Notes under the pieces: model-generated | What the model was told of the DNA's origin: nothing | Databases searched by the model: none | Seen by the model: the letters and a program-made list of their open reading frames with translations, nothing else | Program-made: the position numbers and the translations under genes | Shown here: positions 1 to 8,629 of the stretch, in pieces | Layout: each line of letters starts with the position of its first letter | Numbering within the stretch: the first letter of the stretch is position 1 | Source of the DNA: Shinella sp. H4-D48 | Lineage (GTDB): Bacteria; Pseudomonadota; Alphaproteobacteria; Rhizobiales; Rhizobiaceae | Reading direction: 5' to 3' | NCBI RefSeq assembly: GCF_022637395.1 | Contig: NZ_CP093338.1 | Coordinates: forward strand, 682,001 to 746,000 | Length of the DNA stretch: 64,000 nucleotides

Positions 1-816
1 ATCGTCGATTGGGAAGAAGCGGAGGTCGGCGGGGAGATTGCCCGCGGCGCCCTCGCCCGCCAGGCGCGCCCGGTAGACGAGATAACCGGGATCGCTGTCG
101 GCGACATCGAAGACGGAATAGAGGAAGGTTTCCTCCGGCACGAGACGCAGCGCATCGCCGCCGTCGAGCACCAGCTGGCTGTCCGCCTTGCGCCGGCGCG
201 CCGACGGCAACACCCAGCCGCCTTTGCCATCCGAGCGCAGCAGCAGGCTGTCGCCCGCCTCGATGAGATAGCCGATGATCATGCCGTGCGAGGCGAGCCA
301 GCCGGTCGGCAGCGGGTCCTTCACGCTGGCATAACGGCCCCGGCAGAAGCCGAGCGGCGCGGTCGGGCTGGTGCCGAAGGCGCGCACCTGGCCGATCAGG
401 ATGGCGTGGTCGCCGGCGTCCACCGCGCTGTAAAGGCTGCAATCGAACCAGGTCAGGCTGTCGGTGAGAACAGGTGCGCCGGTGTGCACCCGGTCGTGGT
501 TGACCGACTGGAACTTGTCCTGCGCCTTCGAGGCGAAGGTCGCCGATACCTCGACCTGCCCCTCATGCAGGATGTTGACCGCAAAACAGTCCGCCGCCTT
601 GAACACCGCATAGCTGGACGCCGACTTGGCGACGCAGACGAGCAAGAGCGGCGGATCGAGCGACACGGATGTGAAGGAATTCGCGGTCATGCCGCGCGGC
701 GTTCCGTCCGCTTCGAGCGTGGTGATGACCGTCACGCCGGTGACGAATGTGCCGAAGGCCCGGCGCAACGCGATCGGGTCGATCGGTGCATCCTGTGCTG
801 CCGCTTGCTCCACCAT
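1..816 (-). CDS. Flavin reductase-like protein, partial (runs off window start)
   Basis: The frame is open for 272 codons from an ATG at 816 to base 1, with AGGAGG about 6 nt upstream. Residues ~10-165 read as a flavin reductase (FMN-binding split-barrel, HpaC/NtaB type): an early FGTFVTGVTVIT block, then PRGMTANSFTSVSLDPPLLL, then a late HDRVHTGAP stretch. Such enzymes supply reduced FMN/FAD to a partner monooxygenase. A further domain follows (~residues 175-272) with a GYLIEAGDSLLLRSD start that loosely recalls a NUDIX fold; the usual single-domain reductases stop near 165-180. No partner oxygenase is in view; it may lie outside the window. The family call is firm. The extra domain and the physiological partner are inference. 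Confidence 0.85.
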   Translation of the reverse strand, partial: MVEQAAAQDAPIDPIALRRAFGTFVTGVTVITTLEADGTPRGMTANSFTSVSLDPPLLLVCVAKSASSYAVFKAADCFAVNILHEGQVEVSATFASKAQDKFQSVNHDRVHTGAPVLTDSLTWFDCSLYSAVDAGDHAILIGQVRAFGTSPTAPLGFCRGRYASVKDPLPTGWLASHGMIIGYLIEAGDSLLLRSDGKGGWVLPSARRRKADSQLVLDGGDALRLVPEETFLYSVFDVADSDPGYLVYRARLAGEGAAGNLPADLRFFPIDD

Positions 817-936
817 CCCGACCTCCTGTCCGGTTCATTGAGGGGAAGCTACCGCCGCCGGCGGGCGGCTTCTTCCTCCTAGGCGGAGGAGAGTGGCAAA
901 GAGTTCTCCTGCGTTTCGAAGGAGAGCCCGAAGGCG

Positions 937-2754
937 TCAGCGGTCGCTGAAGGCGTGGTTCTCGATGACGCCGTAGAGACGCAGGGCGAGCTCGACGGAA
1001 AAGCGTCTTTCCGCTGTTTCAACATCGATGCCGAAGAGCTCCTGGATGCGTGAGAGCCGGTAGCGCAACGTCGTCACATGCAGGCCGAGGCGGTCGGCGC
1101 AGGCCTGGCTGCGGCAGCCTTCTTCGAGATAGGCCGACAGAGTTTCCAGATAGGGCGTGCCGTTTTCGCGGTCGTGCTCGGCAATGGCACCGATGCTTTC
1201 GCGGACGAAGCTGCGCACGTCGCCCACATCGGCGGCGGAAACCAGCATGGGCAGCGGACCGAAATCCTGCGTGGAGAGCGCACCCGTCAGACCGAACGAC
1301 CGGCCGATGCGGATCATCCGGCTGCACCGTTCCCAAGCGGCGGGGTAGTCTTCCAGCCCGGCGCAGCGGTCTCCGGCAACGATGACCGGCGCCTCGTCGA
1401 AATAGCGTCCCAGTTCATCGGCCATGCGGCGCATGAGTTTCGTGGTGCGCTCCTGCTTTCGCCCTGCCTCATGCCGTACGAGGCAGACGACACCGCCATC
1501 AATGGCGACGAGGCTCGCCTCCAGCGACGCTTGCCGCATGATGCGCGACAGGGTGTGCTCGACATCGACGGAAGCGCCGCCGAAGGCCTTTGCCTTCTCC
1601 GGAAAATCGACGACGATCATCTGCTGGGGCGTGGAAAAATCGAGCCCGAGGCGCGTGGCGCGCTGGGTGACATCCGCAGCATCGCGCCAGCGCCGCTCGA
1701 CGACTTCGAAAAACAGCTCGCTTTGCGTGCGCGTCTCGAAACGGAAGCGCAGGAAGGAACGCATCATCTGCACGCTCAGCGCAAACTTGGCGCTGTCGAG
1801 CATAAGTTGGTCCAGTTCGCCCTGGGCGACAGCACCGGGGAAGATGACTAGCGCACCGACCAGTTGCCGGTCCACCGTTAGAGCCTCAGTTCGCGCTAAA
1901 ACCCGCTGCCGCCGCGTGCCATCGTCCAGCAGGATTGGCGCCGTTTCCAAGGCGCCACGCTCGACGGCGTCGCGGGCCGCCTTGATGATGGTGCGACCAA
2001 AGACTGTCTGGGCCGCGTCTTGCCAAGCCGCATCGTCGAAGACCGCTATCAGTGGCGAGCGCCCAGCGATCACCTGATTGACAGTAAAATCGACGACGAC
2101 CAGGGGGTTGGGCAGGAGCCTGTCGACCATGACGGCAAGTGAGGAGACAGAGCCGTCGCTTAGCACATGTTCCAGCAGTGAGGTATGAGCTGAGAGCGCC
2201 CGGTCCAGTCGCACTGAGGCGCGCTTTTCCGCTGCGAGACGGTGTTCCTTTTCCACCGCAATCGCGCCGAGATGGATAATGGTTCCGAGAAAGGCGAGAT
2301 CGTCTTCCGTTACCTCCGTCACCGCCCGGGCGATGACGCTCAGCACCATTGGCCGCCCCTCGGCGTCGGCGCAATTCATCGGCATAACCAGCACGGTGCG
2401 GTAATCCCGCTCGAAGGCTTCCTTGCGGTAGCCTGGAAACTCGGCACTTTCGCGCGCATCCCGCAGATAAACCGGCTCGTTGCGCTGGAGCGCGATAAGC
2501 GATGGGCTGGTTGCCAGTTCCCAGCGATCCGGCAGGTCGCGTTGGATAAGCGTGGGGTCATGCCGCACGATGACATGCGCATAGCCATGCGCGGCGTCGA
2601 TGCCCATAATTGAGCCGAGCGCCCAATTCGCGTGTCGGCAGGCAGCCGCAATCAAATGTCGCAGCACGGTCGTCAGATCGCCGCCACTGTTGATTTGGCT
2701 TGCAACGTCGCGAAGCGAAAGTATCCGTGATTTGTTGTCCAACCTGCCCCACAC
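937..2754 (-). CDS. PucR-family transcriptional regulator (GAF domain plus C-terminal HTH)
   Basis: A 605-residue regulator. Residues ~15-175 look like a GAF sensor. The last ~60 residues hold the PucR-type helix-turn-helix (ACADRLGLHVTTLRYRLSR, about 548-566), which is diagnostic of the PucR/CdaR group. These proteins usually activate adjacent purine, amino acid or sugar-acid catabolic genes. It lies between the flavin reductase and the DUF1185 gene and is divergent from the latter across ~150 bp, so it probably controls one or both. The start is uncertain: GTG at 2754 has GAGGGAG almost touching it, and an in-frame TTG 12 bases downstream is an alternative. The effector is unknown. Confidence 0.9.
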   Translation of the reverse strand: MWGRLDNKSRILSLRDVASQINSGGDLTTVLRHLIAAACRHANWALGSIMGIDAAHGYAHVIVRHDPTLIQRDLPDRWELATSPSLIALQRNEPVYLRDARESAEFPGYRKEAFERDYRTVLVMPMNCADAEGRPMVLSVIARAVTEVTEDDLAFLGTIIHLGAIAVEKEHRLAAEKRASVRLDRALSAHTSLLEHVLSDGSVSSLAVMVDRLLPNPLVVVDFTVNQVIAGRSPLIAVFDDAAWQDAAQTVFGRTIIKAARDAVERGALETAPILLDDGTRRQRVLARTEALTVDRQLVGALVIFPGAVAQGELDQLMLDSAKFALSVQMMRSFLRFRFETRTQSELFFEVVERRWRDAADVTQRATRLGLDFSTPQQMIVVDFPEKAKAFGGASVDVEHTLSRIMRQASLEASLVAIDGGVVCLVRHEAGRKQERTTKLMRRMADELGRYFDEAPVIVAGDRCAGLEDYPAAWERCSRMIRIGRSFGLTGALSTQDFGPLPMLVSAADVGDVRSFVRESIGAIAEHDRENGTPYLETLSAYLEEGCRSQACADRLGLHVTTLRYRLSRIQELFGIDVETAERRFSVELALRLYGVIENHAFSDR

Positions 2755-2906
2755 TCCCTCTCAGCCCCGCGATAATGCGGCGCGAAATCCACGAATGCTA
2801 CTACTTTTCAGAGGAGAACCACGGCCCCATTTCCTCCGAATGATAGGAAGATCGTGAGCTGCTAAATACTAAGTTTGTGCAACGTTCAACAAACGGCGGA
2901 AAAAAC

Positions 2907-3509
2907 ATGGCGCTCAGCATAAGAAAGTTCTGCACCTTCCTTGAAGAAACCCACATCGAGGGTGGCAAGGCCGCGCCGCGCTGTCTCAATCTCGTCGTGG
3001 TCGCCGCCGTCATAAAAAATCCGTGGTCCGGCAAGGGCTTTGTGGAGAACCTGCGGCCCGAGATTATCGACATTGCAGGGCCTTTAAGCGAGGAGATGAC
3101 CCGCCGGCTGCTGGTGCAAATGCCAGCCGAAAAAATCGAGGCTTGCGGCAAGGCGGCAGCGGTCGGCGTGAATGGAGAGATTGAGCATGCCTCGGCAATG
3201 ATCCACACACTGCGCTTCGGCAATCCCTTCCGCGAGGCGATTGGCGGCACGAACTATCTGGAATTTGCCAACACCCGTAACGCGCCAGGTGCGCTGCTCT
3301 CTTTGCCGATGATGCATAAGAGCGAAAACGGCAAGCGTTCCCACTTCCTCACCGCCAATTTCCAAATTGCCGATGCGCCCCATCCAGACGAGATCGTCAT
3401 CGCCATCGCCGCCGCCGATGGCGGCCGCCCGCACGCACGCATTGCCGATCGGTTCCAGGATATCGCAGAAATGGAAGCAGAGGCCGCCAATGCAGCTGCC
3501 CGAAATTGA
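2907..3509 (+). CDS. Amino acid synthesis family protein (DUF1185/AA_synth)
   Basis: A 200-residue protein of the AA_synth (DUF1185) family. It is a short soluble alpha/beta protein starting MALSIRKF with GGKAAPR soon after, an internal PWSGKGFVENL stretch, and a conserved GNPFREAIGGT block. The family name is historical: no reaction is established, and members usually sit near PucR regulators, flavin reductases or hydantoin/amide enzymes, as here. ATG at 2907 is chosen because GGCGGA lies just upstream; a GTG 30 bases earlier adds ten unconserved residues. It is divergent from the PucR gene. Product family likely, function unknown. Confidence 0.82.
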   Translation: MALSIRKFCTFLEETHIEGGKAAPRCLNLVVVAAVIKNPWSGKGFVENLRPEIIDIAGPLSEEMTRRLLVQMPAEKIEACGKAAAVGVNGEIEHASAMIHTLRFGNPFREAIGGTNYLEFANTRNAPGALLSLPMMHKSENGKRSHFLTANFQIADAPHPDEIVIAIAAADGGRPHARIADRFQDIAEMEAEAANAAARN

Positions 3510-3528
3510 ACCACGGCGGGTGGAGCCC

Positions 3529-3750
3529 TTTTGTGGAGATACGGCACTCATAGCCGCGCTATTCCGATCTGGCGCCGGGACTGGTGTTCGGCCTGAGACT
3601 GCGCCAGACCGAAGACTTTCTGGCTTCGACCTTACAGCTGATGAGCCTCGATCTGGCGACCCCGATCACTCGATCGCTGATCTATGCACCAACGCCACTC
3701 TATGCAATTCTTCCCGCCTGGCGCGACAGCGACAACTCATTCCGTCTTAG
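3529..3750 (+). pseudogene. IS5-family transposase remnant (frameshifted)
   Basis: Three short blocks in two reading frames line up with the N-terminal half of IS5-type transposases: CGDTALIAAL (near 3532), then after a frame change LVFGLRLRQTEDFLAS and LQLMSLDLATP (3580-3660), then back in the first frame PDHSIADLC, equivalent to the family's PDHSTLSRR. No catalytic DDE region or terminal repeats were found, so only a ~220 bp scar remains. It fills the gap between the converging DUF1185 and isomerase genes and shows that an insertion once landed here. Confidence 0.6.
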
Positions 3751-3758
3751 GAGGTCCT

Positions 3759-4583
3759 TCAGGCGTGATGGTTTCCCGGCACCAGCCGCTTGGCGGCAGC
3801 GACGGTGCGGCCAAGCCAAACATGCTCCATCTGGCGCGTTTCTTCCATATCCCCGGACTGCGGCAACCAATGTTCAAGGATGACACTCATATCGTCAGGG
3901 CAGTGCGTGAGCATAGCGAGGATTTCTTCAATTTCGGCCCTGCCTTCAGACAACGGCGTGCCATGGATACCGAACCCGACACCATAGGGGTCAGGTGTGA
4001 TATCGTAATCCTTGAGATGTAGGTTGATCGTGTAAGGCGCCAGCATCTTCACCGTGGTGATCGGCCATTCGCCGGCGCAGATCGAATTGGCGACGTCAAG
4101 GCAGACGCCAAGCGCTTCGTCGGACACAGCATCAAGAAGTGCGACCATGCGGGGCGATGGATAGTTGAAGTGGTTTTCGATGGCAAAGCGCAGCCCGGCG
4201 CGCTTGCCGTCCGGCAGAAGCTCGCGGATTTGCGCAGCAAGCTCCGGAATCGGAATCAGGGCGTCCTCGGCATCGAGCGCCACCCGCAGGATTTTCGAAC
4301 CGATTCGCTCGCCGATGGGGATGTATCGGGCGAGCTCTTCCGCATCGAAGGACTGGGTTCCGAGTTCCAACGTCATGTCGTAGCTGTCAGCGCGCGCCTT
4401 CAGGGCAAGATGGTCTTCAGCGGTCAGCCGGTCGAGCGGGAGGTTATCGGCATATTGCACGAGCGACAGCCCATGTTGATGCGCGATTTCCAGAACCTCC
4501 ATTGCGGTCATCGGTTTTGCGGGCCGTAGATCCTTGATCCCGATCGACCAACGAAAGGCGTAGCTTCCCAATCCCAGTTTCAT
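3759..4583 (-). CDS. Sugar phosphate isomerase/epimerase (TIM barrel, AP_endonuc_2)
   Basis: A 274-residue xylose isomerase-like TIM-barrel protein starting MKLGLGSYAFRW. Visible metal-ligand positions are the Glu in FAIENHFNYPS, the Asp in GVCLDVANS, the His in NLHLKDYDI and the Glu in VILEHWLPQ, the usual divalent-metal set of sugar isomerases and epimerases. ATG 4583 is preceded by GAGGAGG at good spacing; a longer reading of 19 extra residues lacks support. It is the last gene of the operon after the transketolase pair and the dehydrogenase, which suggests it isomerises a ketose or keto-sugar acid intermediate. The exact substrate cannot be read from sequence. Confidence 0.85.
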   Translation of the reverse strand: MKLGLGSYAFRWSIGIKDLRPAKPMTAMEVLEIAHQHGLSLVQYADNLPLDRLTAEDHLALKARADSYDMTLELGTQSFDAEELARYIPIGERIGSKILRVALDAEDALIPIPELAAQIRELLPDGKRAGLRFAIENHFNYPSPRMVALLDAVSDEALGVCLDVANSICAGEWPITTVKMLAPYTINLHLKDYDITPDPYGVGFGIHGTPLSEGRAEIEEILAMLTHCPDDMSVILEHWLPQSGDMEETRQMEHVWLGRTVAAAKRLVPGNHHA

Positions 4584-4603
4584 GCATTCCTCCTCGGACG
4601 CGG

Positions 4604-4629
4604 GGCCGGCACATCGAAACGTGCCGGCC
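4604..4629 (-). other. Intergenic hairpin between dehydrogenase and isomerase genes
   Basis: GGCCGGCAC at 4604-4612 and GTGCCGGCC at 4621-4629 form a perfect 9-bp stem with an 8-base loop, directly after the dehydrogenase stop codon. No T-run follows on the minus strand and the isomerase Shine-Dalgarno comes straight after, so it is more likely an mRNA-stabilising or processing element than a full terminator. Confidence 0.5.
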
Positions 4630-4636
4630 GGCAATA

Positions 4637-5395
4637 TCAATGAATGAGCGAGCCGCCGTTAACATCGACTTCTGAGCCCGTGACATAGGCCGAGAGATCG
4701 GATGCCAGGAACAGCGCGCAGCCAGCAACGTCATCCGCCGTCCCGGCGCGGCCCATCGGGATGCCAAGCTTGATCTCTTCCAACTTTTCCGGCGTCAGCA
4801 TGCCGCCAGTGATGTCGGTAGCGATGAAACCCGGGCAGATCGCATTGACACGAACATTGTCCGGCGCCAGTTCACGCGCCATCGCCTTTGTCAGGCCCAG
4901 CACGCCCGCCTTGGCCGCGGAGTAGTGCGGACCGCCGAAAATCCCGCCGCCGCGCTGCGCGGAAACCGACGACAGGTTGACGATCTTGCCTTCCTTGCGT
5001 GAACGCATATGCGGAATGACCGCCTGGCTGCAATAAAGCGTGCCGCGCAGATTCACATCAAGGACCGCGTCGTAGTTCTTCGGCGCGATGTCCATGATCT
5101 TCAGCGGCTGAGTGATGCCGGCATTGTTAACGAGGATATCGATCCGGCCCCATTTGGCGGCCAGCGCGTCGAAGACTTTCTTCACTCCTTCGAGATCGGT
5201 GACGTCACACGCCATGCCGACATGCTGCGGACCGAGATCGGCGGCAGCCTCCTTCGCCGCTTCCTCGTCGAGGTCGAGGATGGCGACGGTCGCGCCGTGT
5301 TCGGCAAAAAGCTTCGCCGTCGCCTTGCCGAGACCGCGCTTGGATGCCGCGCCGGTGACAACGGCGAATTTGCCCTGAAGCAGAGCAGTAGCCAT
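4637..5395 (-). CDS. SDR-family NAD(P)-dependent oxidoreductase
   Basis: A 252-residue classical short-chain dehydrogenase. It has the TGAASKRGLG cofactor loop (14-23), NNAG (90-93), Ser142/143, and Tyr158 with Lys162 in HYSAAK. The sequence ends in VDVNGGSLIH, the normal C-terminal shape of FabG-like SDRs. Asp41 at the end of strand beta-2 (AILDLD) favours NAD(H). It lies 63 nt after the transketolase C-subunit gene and upstream of the isomerase in one minus-strand operon. It therefore probably oxidises or reduces a polyol, sugar or sugar acid handled by the transketolase, rather than working in fatty acid synthesis. Confidence 0.88.
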   Translation of the reverse strand: MATALLQGKFAVVTGAASKRGLGKATAKLFAEHGATVAILDLDEEAAKEAAADLGPQHVGMACDVTDLEGVKKVFDALAAKWGRIDILVNNAGITQPLKIMDIAPKNYDAVLDVNLRGTLYCSQAVIPHMRSRKEGKIVNLSSVSAQRGGGIFGGPHYSAAKAGVLGLTKAMARELAPDNVRVNAICPGFIATDITGGMLTPEKLEEIKLGIPMGRAGTADDVAGCALFLASDLSAYVTGSEVDVNGGSLIH

Positions 5396-5458
5396 GAGGT
5401 TTCTCCCTGGGTAGCCGCGCCCGGCCTTCTGCCGGGGCGCAATTCGTTGAAATGAAGG

Positions 5459-6505
5459 TCAGACCCAGCCGCGGATCTGCGTGATTATGGCGGCGGTCGA
5501 GATGCCGTAGCGATCATGCAGAGTCGGAAGCGCACCGGCATCGAGAAACTGGTCCGGCAGGCCAATCATGCGGAAGGCAGGTGTCACGCCATGCGTCAGC
5601 AGAATCGATGCGACCGCCTCGCCAAGACCGCCCACCTTCGTGTGGTTTTCCGCCGTGACGACCAGGCGTCCACCTTTGCCGGCTTCCGAGAGGATCGTCT
5701 CGGTGTCCAGGGGCTTGATCGTCGGGCAATGCAGCACGGCGGCGGATATACCCTGCGCTTCCAGTTCGACGGCCGCATCAAGCGCGCGCATCGTCATGAA
5801 GCCTGAGGCGATGACGAGCACGTCCTTGCCGTCTCGCAGAAGCTTGGCCTTGCCGAGCTCGAACTTATAGTCCGGGCAATGCTGGCGGATGACCGACGGC
5901 ACCTTGCCGCGCGGCAGGCGCATATAGACTGGCCCTTCATGCGCCGTAATGGCAGGAACGGCTTCCATCACGTCGATGGCATCGCACGGGTCGACGATCG
6001 TCAGATTGGGCAGGCCGCGGAAGATCGCAAGGTCTTCGGTCGCCTGGTGGCTGGGCCCGTAGCCGGTCGTCAGGCCCGGCAGGGCGCAGACGATCTTGAC
6101 CGGCAGATACTCTTCGGCGATGGCCATGGCGATGAAATCATAGGCGCGGCGCGAGGCGAAGACGGCATAGGTGGTGGCGAAGGGAATGAAGCCCTCCCGT
6201 GCCATACCGGCGGCAGCCGAGATCATTACCTGCTCGGCCATGCCCATCTGATAGAACCGTTCGGGAAAGGCCTGGGCGAAGATATGCAGATCGGTGTATT
6301 TTGAAAGATCGGCGGTGAGGCCGACGATGCGGTCGTTCTTCTTCGCTTCCTCGACCAGCGCATGACCGAAGGGTGCGGAAACAGTGTCATAGCCCTCGGC
6401 AGCCAGCGAGGCGATCATCGCCGAGGTGCGTCCGCCTTCGCCGGGCTCCGGCGGCGTGCGGGCTTCCCACTTGCGGTGTGGGTCGTATTTATGTGTGGCG
6501 CTCAT
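5459..6505 (-). CDS. Transketolase, C-terminal subunit (split enzyme)
   Basis: A 348-residue protein that corresponds to the pyrimidine-binding and C-terminal domains of transketolase. GMAEQVMISAAAGMA carries the conserved Glu that activates thiamine diphosphate, followed by PFATTYAVFASRRAYD. The C-terminal third (GLGEAVASILLTHG) matches the transketolase C domain. It begins 15 nt after the N-terminal subunit gene ends, so the two are co-translated halves of one ThDP enzyme. Split transketolases are commonly catabolic rather than housekeeping. With a dehydrogenase and an isomerase next door it likely transfers a ketol group in breakdown of an unusual sugar. The substrate is inferred only. Confidence 0.9.
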   Translation of the reverse strand: MSATHKYDPHRKWEARTPPEPGEGGRTSAMIASLAAEGYDTVSAPFGHALVEEAKKNDRIVGLTADLSKYTDLHIFAQAFPERFYQMGMAEQVMISAAAGMAREGFIPFATTYAVFASRRAYDFIAMAIAEEYLPVKIVCALPGLTTGYGPSHQATEDLAIFRGLPNLTIVDPCDAIDVMEAVPAITAHEGPVYMRLPRGKVPSVIRQHCPDYKFELGKAKLLRDGKDVLVIASGFMTMRALDAAVELEAQGISAAVLHCPTIKPLDTETILSEAGKGGRLVVTAENHTKVGGLGEAVASILLTHGVTPAFRMIGLPDQFLDAGALPTLHDRYGISTAAIITQIRGWV

Positions 6506-6520
6506 GGCGTCATCCCTCCC

Positions 6521-7375
6521 TCATTCCGGCCGGTTCGCATCGAGAACGGCGAGCGCTTTTTGCCACTCGTCCGCCTCGACCCGCACGAAATGCGTAATCT
6601 CGCGCTGTTCGAGAAAAGGCACGCCCTTGCACATGATCGTGTCACAGATGATGACACGGGGTTTGGCCTCCTTGAGATGGCGGGCCGCATCGAAAGCCGC
6701 GACGAGCGCGGCGATGTCGTTGCCATCCACGCGCTGGACATGCCAGCCAAAGGAGGCCCACTTGGCGCCTAGCGGCTCGGAGCACAGCATGTCCGTCGAC
6801 CTACCGTCGGCCTGCTGGTCGTTGAAATCGACGATGCAGACGATATTGTCCAGCTTGTGATGGGCCGCCGACATGGCGGCTTCCCAGGTGGATCCCTCAC
6901 CGAGTTCGCCATCCGACATGAGGTTATAGACGAAGGCCGGGTTGTTCTTGGCCTTGAGGCCGAGCGCCATGCCGACGCCGATACCCAGCCCCTGGCCGAG
7001 CGATCCACCAGTGATCTCCATGCCGGGCGTATAGGCTGCCATGCCGGACATCGGCAGGCGGCTGTCATCCGTCCCGTAGGTCTCAAGTTCCTGCTCCGGC
7101 AGGATGTCTGCCTCGATCAGCGCCGAATAGAGGGCGATCGCGTAGTGGCCGATGGACAGCAGAAAGCGGTCGCGGCCTTCCCATTCCGGTTCCTCCGGAC
7201 GATAGGCGAGCGCGTGGAAGTAAGAAACGGAGAGGACGTCGGCAACACCGAGCGCCTGCCCGACATAGCCCTGCCCCTGCACCTCGCCCATGCGAATGGC
7301 CTTGCGGCGGATTTCCCAAGCGCGACGCGCAAGGCTCATGTTCGACAGCGTCGCCGTCGTGGCCTGAATGGTCAT
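6521..7375 (-). CDS. Transketolase, N-terminal subunit (split enzyme)
   Basis: A 284-residue protein equal to the PP (diphosphate-binding) domain of transketolase. It has the early His-containing FLLSIGHYAIALYSAL block, GGSLGQGLGIGVGMALG, and the ThDP motif SDGELGEGSTWEA followed ~20 residues later by DFNDQQADG. ATG 7375 is supported by GGAGGA just upstream; a longer frame to 7423 is not needed. It is the first gene of the operon and diverges from the dctP gene at 7655 across a 279 bp gap that should hold both promoters. It forms the holoenzyme with the C-terminal subunit immediately downstream. Confidence 0.9.
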   Translation of the reverse strand: MTIQATTATLSNMSLARRAWEIRRKAIRMGEVQGQGYVGQALGVADVLSVSYFHALAYRPEEPEWEGRDRFLLSIGHYAIALYSALIEADILPEQELETYGTDDSRLPMSGMAAYTPGMEITGGSLGQGLGIGVGMALGLKAKNNPAFVYNLMSDGELGEGSTWEAAMSAAHHKLDNIVCIVDFNDQQADGRSTDMLCSEPLGAKWASFGWHVQRVDGNDIAALVAAFDAARHLKEAKPRVIICDTIMCKGVPFLEQREITHFVRVEADEWQKALAVLDANRPE

Positions 7376-7654
7376 GGTTCCTCCCGTGTCGTCCGGCGCA
7401 ATCACGGCGCCAACGAGCGACACTACTGCCGCGGAAAAAAACGACCTTCAATTAAGTTATTCGAACAATTTGTTTAGAAACACTTAGGTGACGCACCCCT
7501 TAAGATAGGCGAGGTTCGTGGGAGCGGGCGAGGAGGACGTTCCGCTGCATGACCTGGCTGATCGCCGCCGCCGCTCTGACGGCACGATCGCGGATCACGC
7601 AGTGTCGGAGGCTTCCCTTTCGCGTAGACAACCCACGCCCTAGGGAGGAGCGAC
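7376..7654. promoter_or_regulatory. Divergent promoter region between transketolase operon and first TRAP cassette
   Basis: This 279 bp gap separates two divergently transcribed operons, so promoters for both must lie here. The centre (7440-7490) is distinctly AT-rich against the window, with a TTAAGTTATTCGAACAATTT stretch. I could not assign confident -35/-10 boxes or an operator. No gene with codon support was found. The dctP Shine-Dalgarno (AGGGAGGAG) ends just before 7655. Confidence 0.5.
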
Positions 7655-8629
7655 ATGAAATTTCGCCATCTATTGACCGCCGTTGCCTTTGCGTTCTGCG
7701 CCAGCATGGCCAATGCCCAGACCTTCCAGCTGTCTCACAATGCAGGCGCCGGCAATCCAAAGGATGTTGCTTCGCTGAAGTTCTCCGAGATCGTCAAGGA
7801 AAATTCGGGCGGACGCCTTCAGGTCGATGTAGGCGGTGCCGCGCAGTTCGGCGACGACGCCGAGACCATAACCAACATGCGCCTCGGCACCATTGCGTTC
7901 TCGGCGAATTCACAGGGCACCACCTCGGCCGTTGTGCCTGAGATCGCGCTACTGGGACTGCCGTTCCTCTTCCAGAATCTCGAGCAGGCCGAAGCCGTGA
8001 TGGACGGTCCTGTCGGCGACAAGATCGCAGCGGCGGCCGAAAAGCAGGGTCTGGTCGTACTGGGCTGGTGGAACAACGGCATTCGCGAAGTATCCAATTC
8101 CAAGAAGCCGATCGTGGCGCCGGATGACCTGAAGGGCATGAAGATCCGCACGCCGCCGGATCCGATGACCATCGACATTTTCGAAGCGCTCGGCGCGTCA
8201 CCCACTCCCATGGCCTTCTCCGAGCTTTACATCGCGCTCCAGCAGGGCGTGGTTGACGGTCAGGAAAACCCGCTGATCAACATCTACTCGTCGAAATTGC
8301 ATGAAGTTCAGCCCTTCATCTCGATGACAAACCACAAGTATGAGGCGACTCCCTTTCTGGCTTCCAAGATCGTCTTTGACGGTCTGTCCGCCGAAGACCA
8401 GGAAATCGTCCGCGCAGCCGCAAAGGAAGCTGGAGAGTTGAACCGAAAGATGGTGCGCGACCAGTCGAACGAACTGCGCACCACGCTTGAGGCCGCTGGC
8501 ATCAAGTTCAATGAGGTCGATCCCACACCGTTCGTCGCAGCCACGCAGCCGGTCTACGAAAAGTGGCGTGCCCAGTACCCGGAACTCGTCGATGAACTCA
8601 TCGCAGCGGCCAAGGAAGCCGCCAAGTGA
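7655..8629 (+). CDS. dctP: TRAP transporter solute-binding subunit, DctP family (copy 1)
   Basis: A 324-residue periplasmic binding protein with a Sec signal peptide (MKFRHLLTAVAFAFCASMANAQ, cleavage after ANA). DctP family marks are LGTIAFSAN, the Arg-containing GMKIRTPPDP segment that normally grips the substrate carboxylate, ASPTPMAFSELYIALQQG, and VDGQENPLINIYS. It delivers an organic acid (probably a sugar acid or hydroxy acid) to the DctQM permease encoded next. It is about three quarters identical by eye to the dctP at 14263-15240. The stop codon overlaps the dctQ start (TGATG). Confidence 0.93.
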   Translation: MKFRHLLTAVAFAFCASMANAQTFQLSHNAGAGNPKDVASLKFSEIVKENSGGRLQVDVGGAAQFGDDAETITNMRLGTIAFSANSQGTTSAVVPEIALLGLPFLFQNLEQAEAVMDGPVGDKIAAAAEKQGLVVLGWWNNGIREVSNSKKPIVAPDDLKGMKIRTPPDPMTIDIFEALGASPTPMAFSELYIALQQGVVDGQENPLINIYSSKLHEVQPFISMTNHKYEATPFLASKIVFDGLSAEDQEIVRAAAKEAGELNRKMVRDQSNELRTTLEAAGIKFNEVDPTPFVAATQPVYEKWRAQYPELVDELIAAAKEAAK

